Notes under the pieces: model-generated
Databases searched by the model: none
What the model was told of the DNA's origin: nothing
Seen by the model: the letters and a program-made list of their open reading frames with translations, nothing else
Source: Manihot esculenta
Lineage: Eukaryota; Streptophyta; Magnoliopsida; Malpighiales; Euphorbiaceae
Direction of reading: 5' to 3'
DNA: 64,000 nucleotides
NCBI RefSeq assembly: GCF_001659605.2
Contig: NC_035176.2
Location: forward strand, 19,175,122 to 19,239,121
In this document: one piece after another, positions 45,201 through 56,987 of the stretch
How positions within the stretch are numbered: position 1 is the first letter of the stretch
How the letters are laid out: each line of letters begins with the position of its first letter
Made by a program: the position numbers and the translations under genes

Positions 45201-47204
45201 ACGAGCCTGAAGAGCTGATATCAGACCTCTAGGTGTACCCCTCCTGTCTCCTCTGAAGACAACCTCAGACCCATCCTGACCTCTGAACCTGACTACCTTG
45301 TTCCTGCAGTCCAAGGTAGCACCATGGGTAGATAACCAGTCCATCCCTAGAATGACGTCAAAATCTGTCAAGTCTAGAACCACAAGGTCGGCGGACAAGC
45401 ATCTTCCCTCAACAAACACAGGACTACACTAGCAGACTGACTCTGCCACTGATGGATCACACTTGGGCCCACTGACCCAGAGAGGACACTCTAACTCAGA
45501 GATCATCAACCCTAACCTTTGGACGGCTCTCGGAGCAATAAAAGAATGAGATGCACCAGGGTCCATCAAGGCATACACATCTGAACAACCAATGATTAAG
45601 TTACCTGCCACCACGATGTTAGATGCATCTGCCTCCTGCTGTGTCATCGTGAAGATCCGAGCTGGAGCTGATGGACCTTCACCTATGAAACCCGCTGAAG
45701 AAGAAGCTGCCCCTCTCCCTCTACCTCTGCCACTGGCCTGAGTCGTGGCTGGAGCTGCTGGCTGCGCTACACTACCTGAAGCTGTCTGCTGGGACTGTAC
45801 CATCGGGGCTGCTCTTGGACACTCTCGAGACATATGCCCCTCCTGACCACATCTGTAACAGGCTGTCGTCCCAAACCGACATACTCCCCTTTGTGGCTTA
45901 CCACACTTTGCACAAACTGCATTATCTGCACCAGAGCTCGAGCCATTCCCTAGTCCCAGACTGGACTTGACCTTGTTCCAGAACTTATTCTTCTTAGACT
46001 TCCTGGGACCTCTGTCCCACTTCTTGCTACCTGAAGCTGCTGCACTCATTGAAGAAGAGCCTGGGGTCTTAGAACCAAAAGGCTATGCCACTGACTGTTT
46101 AACTGTCCCCTGAACGATGGCACTGGCCTCCATTTTCCGGGCCATGTCCACAATGGCATGGAAGCTCTCCCTATCTGCTGACTGGATCAAGGAGGAATAT
46201 CTGGAGTGGAGTTTCATGATATACCTCCTTGACCTTTTCTGGTCTGAGTCAAGGTTTTGCCCTGCAAATGGCAACAACTCCAAGAATCTGTCTGTGAACT
46301 CCTCTACACCCATCTCATCAGTCTGCCTCAACTGCTCAAACTCTATCATCTTCAGCTCCCTTGAACTATCTGGGAAAGCCCATCCTGTAAACTCGTTTGC
46401 AAATTCCTCCCAAGACATGCTATCCACTTTCGGGTTCACATAATTCTTGAACCACTCTCGTGCCTTCTTGCACTTAAGTGTGAACCCAGCCATCTGAATG
46501 GCTCTACTATCATCAGCCCCAATCTCATCTGTGATCACCTTGACCCTCTCAAGATACACAAACGGGTCATCCCCTTTTTCATACTGGGGAGCACCCAACT
46601 TCATGTAGTCGGTCATCTTGACCTTGCTCCCACTGGCTGAGCTAGGTCTAGAAGGTTGAGTAGCTGGGGCTGCTGGTTCTGCTGGAGGAGGAGGTGGTGC
46701 AACATTTTCTGAGGTAGGGTTTGCTGGATTTGGATAGTAAGGTGGGGGTGGATACATTGGGTATTGGGAATATGGTGGATAATAAGGTGGGTATGGCATC
46801 TGTGTGGGATAAGGGCTAAAGCTGTGGTAGTCCGATGTGCCTCCCATCGAATACCCAGGGTTTTGTGAGAAGGGTGGGTAGTAAGGTGGCTGAACGAATC
46901 CCGAGGCCTGAGTGCCTCCTTGGGATTCTCCCATTCCTTCTTCTGACATGCTAACTCCCAGACTGCCATCCCTCCTCTGCTCTACATCCATATCATCCCC
47001 CATGTCCTCTGACGCTCCTCCCTGAACTGTTCCTCTAACTGATCTGCTTCTACCCAGATCCAAAGACCTTCTAGGGTCTCTTACTGCTCTTTCTCTGTTA
47101 GACCTACTAGACATTGCCCTAGACAATGCTGGAGGACGGGCGCTCGTGCCCTCATCCTCAGGTGGTACTCCAGTCAATCTTGCTGATCGACGAGTTCCTC
47201 TCAT
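42219..47204 (-). pseudogene. TE-F Gag-Pol with two nonsense codons
   Basis: One continuous frame from ATG 47204 ([10 protein letters not shown]) to the normal stop at 42219, interrupted only by TAG at 46083-46085 (end of the Gag domain) and TAG at 45429-45431 (inside protease); TE-D has CAG at both places. All domains are present: Gag, a zinc knuckle (CYRCGQEGHMSREC) on the basic linker, protease (DPGAS), RT (FIDD), RNase H, integrase HHCC with intact cysteines and DDE, chromodomain-like tail. No frameshift. The element is thus two substitutions from an open frame, but as it stands it can make only a short Gag. Confidence 0.93.
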
Positions 47205-47450
47205 CCTGTTTTCTGAAAAACAGTACACATCACATAAACATTAGCATCATATGGTTCATGTGGGCACACATGAACCCGCATCACACATCATAGCATATCA
47301 TTAATGCACATGCATATAATCATGGCATTTCACATCATCATGTAAGACAGAACTCCACATCCTATCCTAGTGGACATGATCTTCCTATTGTGCTTGACCT
47401 TCTATAACATCTATGAGCCCGACACTCTAGGTCTGACCATATGAACCTAG
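47205..47450 (-). other. TE-F leader before gag
   Basis: Non-coding leader, similar to that of TE-D. Acceptor-like GTTTTTCAG on the minus strand (AG at 47214-47213) lies eight bases before the ATG. Confidence 0.6.
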
Positions 47451-47464
47451 GGCTCTGATAACCA
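47451..47464 (-). promoter_or_regulatory. TE-F primer site with one-base insertion
   Basis: GGCTCTGATAACCA on +; the usual form is GGCTCTGATACCA. The extra A would put a bulge in the tRNA duplex. Probably a later mutation. Confidence 0.85.
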
Positions 47465-47467
47465 CTC

Positions 47468-49755
47468 TGTAACGACCCGAAAATCGGACCGCTACCGGCT
47501 CTAGGATCCAGGTCGGCTTAAGGCCGCCGGGACCCGTAGCAAGCCTGACATGCAACCTGTAAACCTGTTTAATCCCATACATGATCAACAACATACATAA
47601 AAATTAAAACTTTTCTTTCATTCATACACCAAACTCAACCTGTGCATGCACCGAACATAATCATAAACATTGGCCCCTCAGTGGGACCTCAACAATGCCC
47701 CCAATAGGTGGCATAACATGTGTTGAGTTGGTTTACATAAGCATTACAAAACCTCTAAGATCATGTATTAAAAGGGATACCATACACATAGGGTCAAGTA
47801 CAATCTCTAATCCTCAATATCATTACATTACATAACTATTCATAACTTTACAATTTCATTATGTCCACATTCTATCTAATACATAAAAACGACTTTAGTA
47901 CTCTTGCGGACCTCCTGGTCTACCCTGTACCTGCAAACCTGGGGAATTTGGGAGAGGGGTGAGCTACTAGAGCCCAGTGAGCAGAATAATAAAACATTTA
48001 AACATATGATAACATGAAATGCATCACATCACAACTAATCATATCAAGGATGAACTTGTCACCATTTAGCCCTCTACATATTCCAATCATGCCAGGGGCG
48101 TAGTGCAGGCCACACCTGGTCTTTTCTTATATATAACATAACATACATAATCCATGGTGCCGGGGGCGTAGTGCAGGCCACGTCCAGTCTTTCTCTTACA
48201 TAGTGCCAGGGGCGTAGTGCAGGCCACACCTGGACTTCCATACCATATCATCATGTCATAACATATGAGGGCTAATGGATCATTCAACATTCATCCACAT
48301 CAACAACATATTATGCAATGCAACATATTCGTGATTTCTAATGCAAACAACCTAAAATATCACATGGCATCCGTGATGCATGTACATGCTCAAAACTGAT
48401 TTATTTACTTGAAACATAAGGAGTTATTCTACTCACCTCTGGCTAGCTCTGACACTGACTGAAGCAGCTGACTCACTACTGAGGTCATCGGTTCCTCGGG
48501 TCCGAACCTACATAGGTGGACTCAAATGAGGGACCAAACAATAAGAACATAACTCTAAAAACATCCCCCAAAAACCCTCTAAAACTCCTCAAAACATCCA
48601 TGCAAAACATGCAAAGGAAGGCTGGATAGGGCACTTTCGGCGGCAGGTTCAGCGGCCGAAAGTCCCTCCAGAGCCGAAAGTCAGGCAGGTTCGGCGGCAC
48701 CTTCGGCGGCCGAAACTCCCAGACAGAGGCGAAACTCATGCATGTTCGGCGGCACTTTCGGCGGCCGAAACTCCCAGACAGAGACGAAAGTCTCCTTTCG
48801 GGGGCAAGCTTCGGCAGCCAAAGGCTGCTTCCACAAGAGGGTTCGGCGGCCGAAAGTCCTTTCGGCTGCCGAACCTGGTTTCTCCCAAAGGGCAGAAACT
48901 TGGTTTAAACATGCACAAATGCCTCCAAACTCATACCATCATGCATTTAGCTCAACCAAAACATGCATACAAGTTCCTAGGGGTCTCAAACTACCTTAAA
49001 CCCCAACTACAACACATCAAACATACATTTACAAGCCACATTGTTCATGAACATATATTTATACCCATAAACATAACCATAACCTAAACATGCATTCTAA
49101 CCCATAGATCTACTTAAAACTTACTTAAAACATGCAATGAGCTTAAGATCGGCTCTTACCTCTTGAAGATCGAGAGAGAGACGACCTAAAACTCGGAGGT
49201 GGGAAAGATTGGGTTCTTGAATCTCCAAGCTCCAAAACTTTGCTCAACAGCTCAAATCTTCAAAACAAAGTCAAAACAAATGAAAAACTTGAAAGATCTA
49301 GAGGAAAAACATCAAAGATCGGTGAGGGACGGCGGAGAGCTCACCTTGGCCGAAAATGGGGAAAAGCTCGCTCGTTTTCGGCTAAGGGACCCTTTTATAG
49401 TGGCTGGCCAGGCCACGTTCGGGGGCCGAACGTGCCTCCGCATGCATGCCATGTTCGGCGGCCGAACTTGAGGTTCGGCAGCCGAACCTGGACTTCCCTC
49501 ACTTATGCCTTCGGGGGCCTAAGGCACACCCGAAATGTCTGCGTGTTCGGCGGCCGAACTTGAGGTTCGGCGGCCGAACCTGGGTTTTCCTCCAAGGTTG
49601 TTTTCATGCAAAAACTCATTTCCTTTTCACTTAAAACCATGAAAAACATTAAAACATTTTATGAAAACATGTTTCTACCCTACTAGGGGCTTCCGACATC
49701 TGAGATTCCACCGGACGGTAGGAATTCCGATACCGGAGTCTAGCTGGGTATTACA
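47468..49755 (-). repeat. TE-F 5' LTR
   Basis: Same structure as the 3' LTR: TATAAAAG (minus) at 49392-49399, donor-like AAGAG|GTAAGA (GT at 49159-49158), GC palindrome clusters (48632-48880; 49415-49585), candidate exon 48507-48437, hairpin units (48091-48232), acceptor-like TTTGCAG (AG at 47932-47931). Confidence 0.93.
48437..48507 (-). other. Candidate leader exon in TE-F LTR
   Basis: Seventy-one bases on the minus strand between CTATGTAG (AG at 48509-48508) and CCAGAG|GTGAGT (GT at 48436-48435), the same arrangement as in the other Tekay LTRs. Confidence 0.45.
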
Positions 49756-50157
49756 GAGGTGATCAGCAGTGAGATAGCTGCTTCAGAGTTAGTCTAAAGT
49801 CAGCCAGAGGTGAGTGGAACTAAATGGATCTTTTATTTCAAGAAATCAAATGTTTTAAGCATGTTCATGCATCATGATATGTAATAGGTTGTTTGCATTA
49901 GAATCCATGAATATGCCGCATTGCATTATTCATTGTGGTTGTGGATGGACAATAGGACGATCCATTAGCCCTCTAGATATTATGTTATGTAACAAAAGTC
50001 CTGATGAGCCCCACCGAGGGCCGGGCACAGAGCTTATGTATGTAATAGAAGTCCTGAGGAGCTCCACCGAGGGCCGGACACAGAGTAGAGGGATTTTTGG
50101 GTCAGTCCATCCGTGATGTGATTTACTTATGATGTGACGCATTCCATGATGGCATAT
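49756..50157 (+). repeat. TE-E 3' LTR, second segment
   Basis: Resumes TE-E after TE-F with the duplicated GAGGT. Includes the donor-like CCAGAG|GTGAGT (GT at 49810) and two diverged hairpin-type units (about 49998-50083, GTCCTGA.GAGC.CCACCGAGG). Ends with CATAT at the TE-G insertion. Confidence 0.88.
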
Positions 50158-51666
50158 TGATAAGCGGTTGTCGAAGCCGTCAAAAATAAACCTATTAAAC
50201 AATCAACAATAAACTTGTAGATAGTGGCAATAGGGTCGAACCACAGGGAATTGACACTAAAGATCTTCCTAATAATAACCAAGATGAGTAAATAACAAAT
50301 AATTAAAAGAGGGGGGTTTGAGTTTGATGATTTAAAACTAAATAGCAAAAGAAAGCAATAATTTAAAGATGAGTAAATCAATAAGAGAAAAGCTTCTAGT
50401 TGAAATATGGATCTTATTTCAGATTGTTTAGAATTGATCATTGATTCTTTAACACTCCTATTTATTCCAATAAATTAGTTTTGGATGTGGAAGACGCTTC
50501 TCACAATCCAAATTCCTCCTTAGTTCTAGTTTGATTAGGAAACGTTCGCTAATCAAACACTAGTTAACAAGTTGCCAAGGAACGTCCTTGGGGCATTATA
50601 GCATCGAACAACTGTTAACTGCATTAAGACTTAGAGAAACCTAATTCTAACCTTGCCAACCGCGTGGTCAAGTTTAGATCATGCAACTTGATTAAATGTG
50701 AGTTTAAACAATTTAAGCAATTACGGACCTAAATCATTCAAACAATTTATCACTTTAGCAATTTAAAAGCAATGGGCCCTTATTGATTCTAAAAGCAAAG
50801 TAATAATTATGGAAAAGATCAGATTGCATAAATATTGAAATAAACAAGAGTTCAACAATGGAGTATTAAATCTCCCAATTCATCACAAAATCTGAAATTC
50901 ACCAACTTCAACTAGAAAGGAAAGTGTTTAGCCACTCATAGTGGACTAAATACACAAAAAGATGAAAAGAAAAGAAAAAGGAAGATGCTGGAGAGTTTCT
51001 GGCGAGTTGAGTTGCTGATCCCCGGATGATTTTCTGGTTTGGAAGTCCTCCTTTTATAGCTGAAGAATTCTCTCATCTAGGGTTTTGAAATCCCTTTTTG
51101 ATTTGGTGTTGGACTCCTCTTTTGATGTTGAATTTAATTACAATTGGATTTCCTTGGATGAGAAGCTCTTTCGTGGCTCTTGGATTTGTGTTGGAAGTAA
51201 TTGGATTGGATTTGGACTTCTGAAAATTCGGATTTCTGTTTGCTGCCAATTTTCCCTCTCTGCTGCAATTTTCTGCTGTCAAAGTGATTTGCCCGGTGCT
51301 TTGACCAGTTTCTTCAAGTGATTGGGCAAATCACTGACCAGATCGCTTCTCTGTGAGTCAGTCCTCTGTGTCTCTGCGAGTGATTTGACCAGTGATCTTC
51401 GAGTTTCTTGGGCAAATCACTGCCCATATCACTGCTATCTGTTGCCTCCGGGTTTCTGCCTTAGCTTGATCAGAGCAGTGATTGGAGCAGATTTTTGGGC
51501 AAATCACTGGGCAGATCACCTTTTTGTAAATTTTCTGCACTTTTTCTCCAATTTTCCAATTTCTTCCTTTTCTGTAAAAATAAGATAAAAACCATAAATT
51601 AAACTAAAAAATGTGTAAATAAGCAATAATAATTATGATAAAAATGTGGCTAAATTATGCTTGATC
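50158..51666 (-). repeat. TE-G 3' LTR (1509 bp)
   Basis: Starts TGATAAGCGG and ends TTGATCA (+ strand). Minus-strand TATAAAAG at 51051-51058. It contains three exact copies of GGGCAAATCACTG (51324, 51410, 51497) and diverged ones. ORFs in it are fortuitous. Confidence 0.93.
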
Positions 51667-51680
51667 AAATACCCCCACAC
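51667..51680 (-). promoter_or_regulatory. TE-G polypurine tract
   Basis: GGTGTGGGGGTATT on the minus strand, against the 3' LTR start TGATCA. A mixed but G-rich plus-strand primer. Confidence 0.65.
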
Positions 51681-52899
51681 CTAGCTTTTTGCTTGTCCTC
51701 AAGCAACAAATAACTTAGCCAATCAAGCCCCCTTTTTCCTTAGAGCCTAAGTACCACTTAATCAACCCCCCCTAGACTCCTAATTTGAATTATCACAGTA
51801 TAGAGTACATGCACTAAGGTCATCCTCTCCTTTCCTTGTTTCCTTTCACCTACCATGGTCAAGAGAAAGGTTTTTGGCTCAATCATGCTTATTCCTTTAT
51901 GTTAGTTTTAATGCAACCCCTAGGAGTGACTTGCCCCTTTTCTTCTCTATTTCTTTTTATTTTTGTTTTTATTTTCAGCAGCACTTATTCTTATCCTTGC
52001 CTGAAAAAGTCACTAACCTTTTTACGCGATTGTGTACATGGGTGATACACCCCCGGTTACTCAGTTAGTCACTTGTTCAAGTGGCTACTAGCTCTGTTCA
52101 TAGTCTAGACCATCGAAACTTATTTGCTTGAAAAAATTACTGACCTTTTTACGCGATTGTGTACATGGGTGATACACCCCCGGTTACTCAGTCAGTAACT
52201 TCTCCAAGTGGCTTTTAGGCTCAGTTCATAGTCTTAGACCATTGGAACAAGTTTGTGATTTGTGCTTTGTGCTTTGTGCTGGTTTTTCATGATAATTTGG
52301 GCAAATCAGCTCATAGGGAGTTACACTAGCTTTGTGTTTGCATGTATTTGTATTTTTATTTCCCTTGACCTTAGCACATTTAAGGATTCAATTCAAGAGA
52401 AAAACTCCCTAAGTGAAGGTAACATACTGTGAATGATTCAATTTAGGCTTAAAGGGGTGGCAAATCAATGGGGTCATGAGATAAGGGTACTCTTTCAACC
52501 TTGTTATCTATGTTGAGTAGAGCAATTAGCTACAAAATTCTGTGTGTGTGTGCAAAAAGTGTGAAGAAAGAGAAAAAAAAAAAATTTGGTGTGTGCAATA
52601 AAGGGTAAAAATAATGCAAAAAGAAACAAAAAGAAATCAAAAAAATGGAAAGATGGTGTGATCAGTGAATAAAGACTCTCTAGTACCCCCACACCTATCC
52701 CACATATTGTCTTCAATGTGTGAATAAACATATAGAAAAATGAAGGAGAAAAGGGAAAGATATTTCCTGGCCTGGGGGTGATTTGACCAGTGACTTGGGC
52801 AAGTACTGGGCAAATCACTGGGCAAATAGCTATCTGTCACGGTGCTGGGGCAGAAAATGGTGAACCAGCAGCTGCAACATGCTTTCCATGTGCTGCATC
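51681..52899 (-). other. TE-G non-coding 3' region
   Basis: No protein similarity. Contains a tandem duplication (52000-52255) and more GGGCAAATCACTG-type motifs near 52780-52835. The two overlapping minus-strand frames (52504-52957) look like noise: no shared domain and low-complexity stretches. Confidence 0.6.
52000..52255. repeat. Tandem duplication of about 126 bp
   Basis: Two copies (about 52000-52125 and 52126-52255) sharing TTTTTACGCGATTGTGTACA, GGGTGATACACCCCCGG and CAAGTGGCT landmarks; the second copy has several changes. GGGTGATACACCC can pair on itself. Confidence 0.82.
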
Positions 52900-54804
52900 C
52901 TATCTTGAGCCTCCACCGAATGGTCTTGAGGTGCCTTTTACGTCCTCCAAGGTCCACCCAATTGCTTTCTTGTGCTTCCTCAACACATCAAGGAGCTTTT
53001 CCTCTTCTTCTTGGCTGAGCTGGTTGGAAATAATTACTGGAAGTGTATTTCCAGCTCCCAAGTAGGCATATTTGAGGTGGCTAGGCAAGGGTTTCAGATC
53101 TGGTGCATTCTCTGTCTGCTGGTTTTTTGTCTGCTTACTGTCTGATTTGAGCTGTGATTTGAGCAGATTTTCTGGTATTCTGGGCAAATCACTGGGCAAA
53201 TCACTCACTTCCAGCAAGTTACAGCAGTCTGCTGTTTTCTTTGTTTCAGTGATGTTGCTGTCCACTTCTTCTCTCCTGTAAAGACCTTCATAGAGTAAGT
53301 TTTCTTGATCAAAATAAAAAATTTCTTGACTTAAATCATCAATAACATCAAGGCCATAAACAGGAGAAACATCATTGGGGAATTTCATGGCATCATAAAC
53401 ATTAAATTTTATAATTTCCCCTTCAAACTCCATGGTCAATGTGCCATCATGCACATCAATTTTTGTTCTTGCTGTGCTCAAGAATGGTCTCCCAAGTAAG
53501 ATATCAGAGGTGATGTTGCCCTTATCCTCCTCCATGTCAATCACATAAAAATCAGCTGGGAAGACTAGTTGGTCCACTTGCACCAACACATCTTCAAGCA
53601 CTCCCTTGGGGTGGACAATGGATCGGTCAGCCAATTGGATCACAATGCTGGTGCCCTTGAGTGTACCTGCATTTAACAAGTTAAAAATAGAAAGGGGCAT
53701 AACATTAATTGAAGCTCCAAGGTCACACATGGCTTTCTTTATCCCCACATTGCCTATCTTGCATGAAATGGCAAACATTCCTCTATCCTTGCATTTGGTG
53801 GGAAGTTTCCTTTGGATGACAGCTGAGACACACTCCCCCACACTTACCTTTTTATGTTCAGCAAGTTTCCTCCTATTGGTGCATAGCTCTTTGAGAAATT
53901 TAGCATACCTTGGTATTTGTTTGATAGCATCAAGTAGAGGTATGTTGATTTCTACCTTGCGAAGTGTCTCCAATATCTCTTTTTCCTCTTTCTCCTTTTG
54001 GGACCTTGCAAACCTCTTTGGGAAGGGAGGAGGTACCTTGAATTTCTCCATAAGTTGTTGTTTCTGCCTTTGACTGGATTCTGCCTAGTCTGTTGATTTG
54101 GGCAAATCACTTCCTGCCTTCTCTGGAGAATTGGTCAAATCACTGCTGGACAGCTTAGTTTGCCCAGCGATCGGGTCAGTTTCTACTAGTGAACTGGGCA
54201 AATCACTGCCCTGATCACTTTCTGGCAGAATTTCTTCCATGCCCTGTTTTTGCAATTTTTCAGCCCTATTGTCTTGCAACTCCTTTCCACTCCTTAATGT
54301 GATGGCGCTAACATTTTGTCTTGGATTTATCTCAGTTTGGGAAGGTAGCTTTCCTTGTGATTCAATTTTGTTCAAGGATGAAGCCATTTGCCCCATTTGT
54401 TTCTCAAGATTCTGCACAGTATTTGCCAAATTTTTCACAATCTCTTCAAGAGATGCATTGGAATTCTGAGGTGCAGCTTGAGCTTGATTCCTTTGCTGGT
54501 AGCTTGGATATTGATTTCCCCTTGCATAACCGAAATTTGGATGGTCCCTCCAACCTGGATTATATTGCAGATCTCTTTGGTAGTCATGGTAGTGGTCTGT
54601 CCTAGCATAGCCATAGCTCAGATTGTCTCCCCAACCTGTATTGTATGTGTCAAGGTAGGGATTATGTCTTGGCTGTCCATAGAATCCTTCAAATGCATGT
54701 GCTTGTTGAAGTTGTTGAACTTGTCGAGCTTGACTATAATTTCTCACAATAGAGGTTAGTTCAGAAATTTGAGAAGAGAGAAAAGACATACTTACCGTAG
54801 CCAT
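52900..54804 (-). pseudogene. TE-G Gag C-terminus and protease
   Basis: Two in-frame parts, 54804-54085 and 54051-52900, separated by one TAG (54085-54087). The first resembles the Gag C-terminal region of Athila elements (GQPRHNPYLDTYNTGW) but lacks the usual Gag core and the CCHC knuckle seen in TE-H. The second holds the conserved pre-protease block (PPPFPKRF), an aspartic protease with DLGAS (CDLGASINVMPLS) and ILLGRPFL, and ends at KAIGWTLEDVKG, where RT should begin; after about ten unrelated residues it stops. RT, RNase H and integrase are deleted. The repeated SDLP motif in the linkers is the GGGCAAATCACTG repeat read in frame. Confidence 0.85.
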
Positions 54805-54907
54805 GCTTGTAAGGTCTTGGCAGTGCGTTCAATTTCAGGATCGTAAAGAAGAGCTTCTTTACGATCAGCCCTGATCATAAAAGGAAAATACGTTAGTTTA
54901 AATCAAT

Positions 54908-54925
54908 TCCCCGGCAGCGGCGCCA
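54908..54925 (-). promoter_or_regulatory. TE-G primer binding site (Asp tRNA)
   Basis: Minus strand TGGCGCCGCTGCCGGGGA, five bases from the 5' LTR. It fits the 3' end of plant tRNA-Asp with one mismatch, the usual primer of Athila-type elements. Confidence 0.85.
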
Positions 54926-54930
54926 ATTTT

Positions 54931-56440
54931 TGATAAGCGGTTGTCGAAGCCGTCAAAAATAAACCTATTAAACAATCAACAATAAACTTGTAGATAGTGG
55001 CAATAGGGTCGAACCACAGGGAATTGACACTAAAGATCTTCCTAATAATAACCAAGATGAGTAAATAACAAATAATTAAAAGAGGGGGGTTTGAGTTTGA
55101 TGATTTAAAACTAAATAGCAAAAGAAAGCAATAATTTAAAGATGAGTAAATCAATAAGAGAAAAGCTTCTAGTTGAAATATGGATCTTATTTCAGATTGT
55201 TTAGAATTGATCATTGATTCTTTAACACTCCTATTTATTCCAATAAATTAGTTTTGGATGTGGAAGACGCTTCTCACAATCCAAATTCCTCCTTAGTTCT
55301 AGTTTGATTAGGAAACGTTCGCTAATCAAACACTAGTTAACAAGTTGCCAAGGAACGTCCTTGGGGCATTATAGCATCGAACAACTGTTAACTGCATTAA
55401 GACTTAGAGAAACCTAATTCTAACCTTGCCAACCGCGTGGTCAAGTTTAGATCATGCAACTTGATTAAATGTGAGTTTAAACAATTTAAGCAATTACGGA
55501 CCTAAATCATTCAAACAATTTATCACTTTAGCAATTTAAAAGCAATGGGCCCTTATTGATTCTAAAAGCAAAGTAATAATTATGGAAAAGATCAGATTGC
55601 ATAAATATTGAAATAAACAAGAGTTCAACAATGGAGTATTAAATCTCCCAATTCATCACAAAATCTGAAATTCACCAACTTCAACTAGAAAGGAAAGTGT
55701 TTAGCCACTCATGGTGGACTAAATACACAAAAAGATGAAAAGAAAAGAAAAAGGAAGATGCTGGAGAGTTTCTGGCGAGTTGAGTTGCTGATCCCCGGAT
55801 GATTTTCTGGTTTGGAAGTCCTCCTTTTATAGCTGAAGAATTCTCTCATCTAGGGTTTTGAAATCCCTTTTTGATTTGGTGTTGGACTCCTCTTTTGATG
55901 TTGAATTTAATTACAATTGGATTTCCTTGGATGAGAAGCTCTTTCGTGGCTCTTGGATTTGTGTTGGAAGTAATTGGATTGGATTTGGACTTCTGAAAAT
56001 TCGGATTTCTGTTTGCTGCCAATTTTCCCGCTCTGCTGCAATTTTCTGCTGTCAAAGTGATTTGCCCGGTGCTTTGACCAGTTTCTTCAAGTGATTGGGC
56101 AAATCACTGACCAGATCGCTTCTCTGTGAGTCAGTCCTCTGTGTCTCTGCGAGTGATTTGACCAGTGATCTTCGAGTTTCTTGGGCAAATCACTGCCCAT
56201 ATCACTGCTATCTGTTGCCTCCGGGTTTCTGCCTTAGCTTGATCAGAGCAGTGATTGGAGCAGATTTTTGGGCAAATCACTGGGCAGATCACCTTTTTGT
56301 AAATTTTCTGCACTTTTTCTCCAATTTTCCAATTTCTTCCTTTTCTGTAAAAACAAGATAAAAACCATAAATTAAACTAAAAAATGTGTAAATAAGCAAT
56401 AATAATTATGATAAAAATGTGGCTAAATTATGCTTGATCA
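54931..56440 (-). repeat. TE-G 5' LTR (1510 bp)
   Basis: Near-identical to the left LTR; visible differences include A/G near 55714, T/G near 56030 and T/C near 56354. TATAAAAG (minus) near 55824-55831. Three GGGCAAATCACTG copies (56097, 56183, 56270). Confidence 0.93.
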
Positions 56441-56987
56441 CATATATTTATTTAAATGTTTTTATAGTTCTGCTCACTGGGCTGTTGAAGCTCACCCCTC
56501 TCCCCTAACTCTTAGGTTTGCAGGAGCACAGGTAGCTATGGGAAAGTCTGCAAGGTTATGGTATAGTCTATGTAATAGAGTTTTAGTGGACATGTAATGT
56601 AATGAAATGTAAAATGATGTAATGTAAAGAAATGTATTGAGGATTATTATTGTGCTTAGCCCTAATGTTTATGGTTAATCCCTTTTTGTACATGATCTAT
56701 ATGAAATGTTTTAATGATAAGAAATGTTGAACCAAGCTTGATGTATGATATGTTGACCCACTAGAGCTTTTGATGAGGGCTCTAGTAAGGGGTCTTATGT
56801 TTACAGTATGGTGCATGCACAGGTCAAGCTTGGTGTATGAAAAGTTTAAAGTTTTTATGCAAATATATGATCATGTATGAGATTTTATCAGATGTACAGG
56901 ATGTATGTTAGGCTAGCTATGGGTCCCGACAACCTTAAGTCGATCGGGATCCTAGCGCAGGTAGCGGTCCGGTTTTGGGTCGTTACA
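56441..56987 (+). repeat. TE-E 3' LTR, last segment
   Basis: Resumes TE-E after TE-G. Includes acceptor-like GGTTTGCAG (AG at 56522-56523), aligned with the third acceptor of the other Tekay LTRs, and the conserved tail GATCCTAGCGC..GTAGCGGTCC..GTTACA. Confidence 0.88.

Larger units (their letters stand above)
39830..49755 (-). mobile_element. TE-F: Tekay element in TE-E LTR
   Basis: A 9926-bp minus-strand element with LTRs 39830-42118 and 47468-49755 (2289 and 2288 bp) and a perfect GAGGT target duplication (39825-39829; 49756-49760). Gag-pol is complete in layout but has two in-frame stops. The primer site carries a one-base insertion. Confidence 0.94.
50158..56440 (-). mobile_element. TE-G: short Athila-like non-autonomous element
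   Basis: A 6283-bp minus-strand element. LTRs are 50158-51666 and 54931-56440 (1509 and 1510 bp) with a perfect CATAT target duplication (50153-50157; 56441-56445). By eye the LTRs differ at only about four places. The primer site matches tRNA-Asp, typical of the Athila lineage. The internal region encodes only the Gag C-terminal part and protease; RT, RNase H and integrase are missing. A young deletion derivative that must have been moved by enzymes from elsewhere. Confidence 0.92.
37646..56987 (+). mobile_element. TE-E: 3' half of a Tekay element, split
   Basis: Begins inside integrase at the fusion with TE-B and continues through polypurine tract and 3' LTR (38633-39829, 49761-50157 and 56446-56987, after removing duplicated target sites; about 2.14 kb in sum). 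The LTR is interrupted by TE-F (GAGGT duplication) and TE-G (CATAT duplication). It ends GGGTCGTTACA. The 5' LTR, gag, protease, RT and RNase H are absent, most likely lost in one deletion that also removed the rest of TE-B's 3' LTR. Confidence 0.9.

Noticed and set aside
52504..52957. Minus-strand ORFs downstream of TE-G protease as an envelope-like gene
   Set aside because: Some Athila elements carry a third ORF here, but these frames are short and overlapping, with no consistent signal peptide or membrane plan, and are rich in simple runs.
54085..54087. TAG between TE-G Gag part and protease as programmed readthrough
   Set aside because: The context after the stop does not resemble known readthrough signals I can recall, and CAG-to-TAG decay is seen in neighbouring elements; a simple mutation is more likely.
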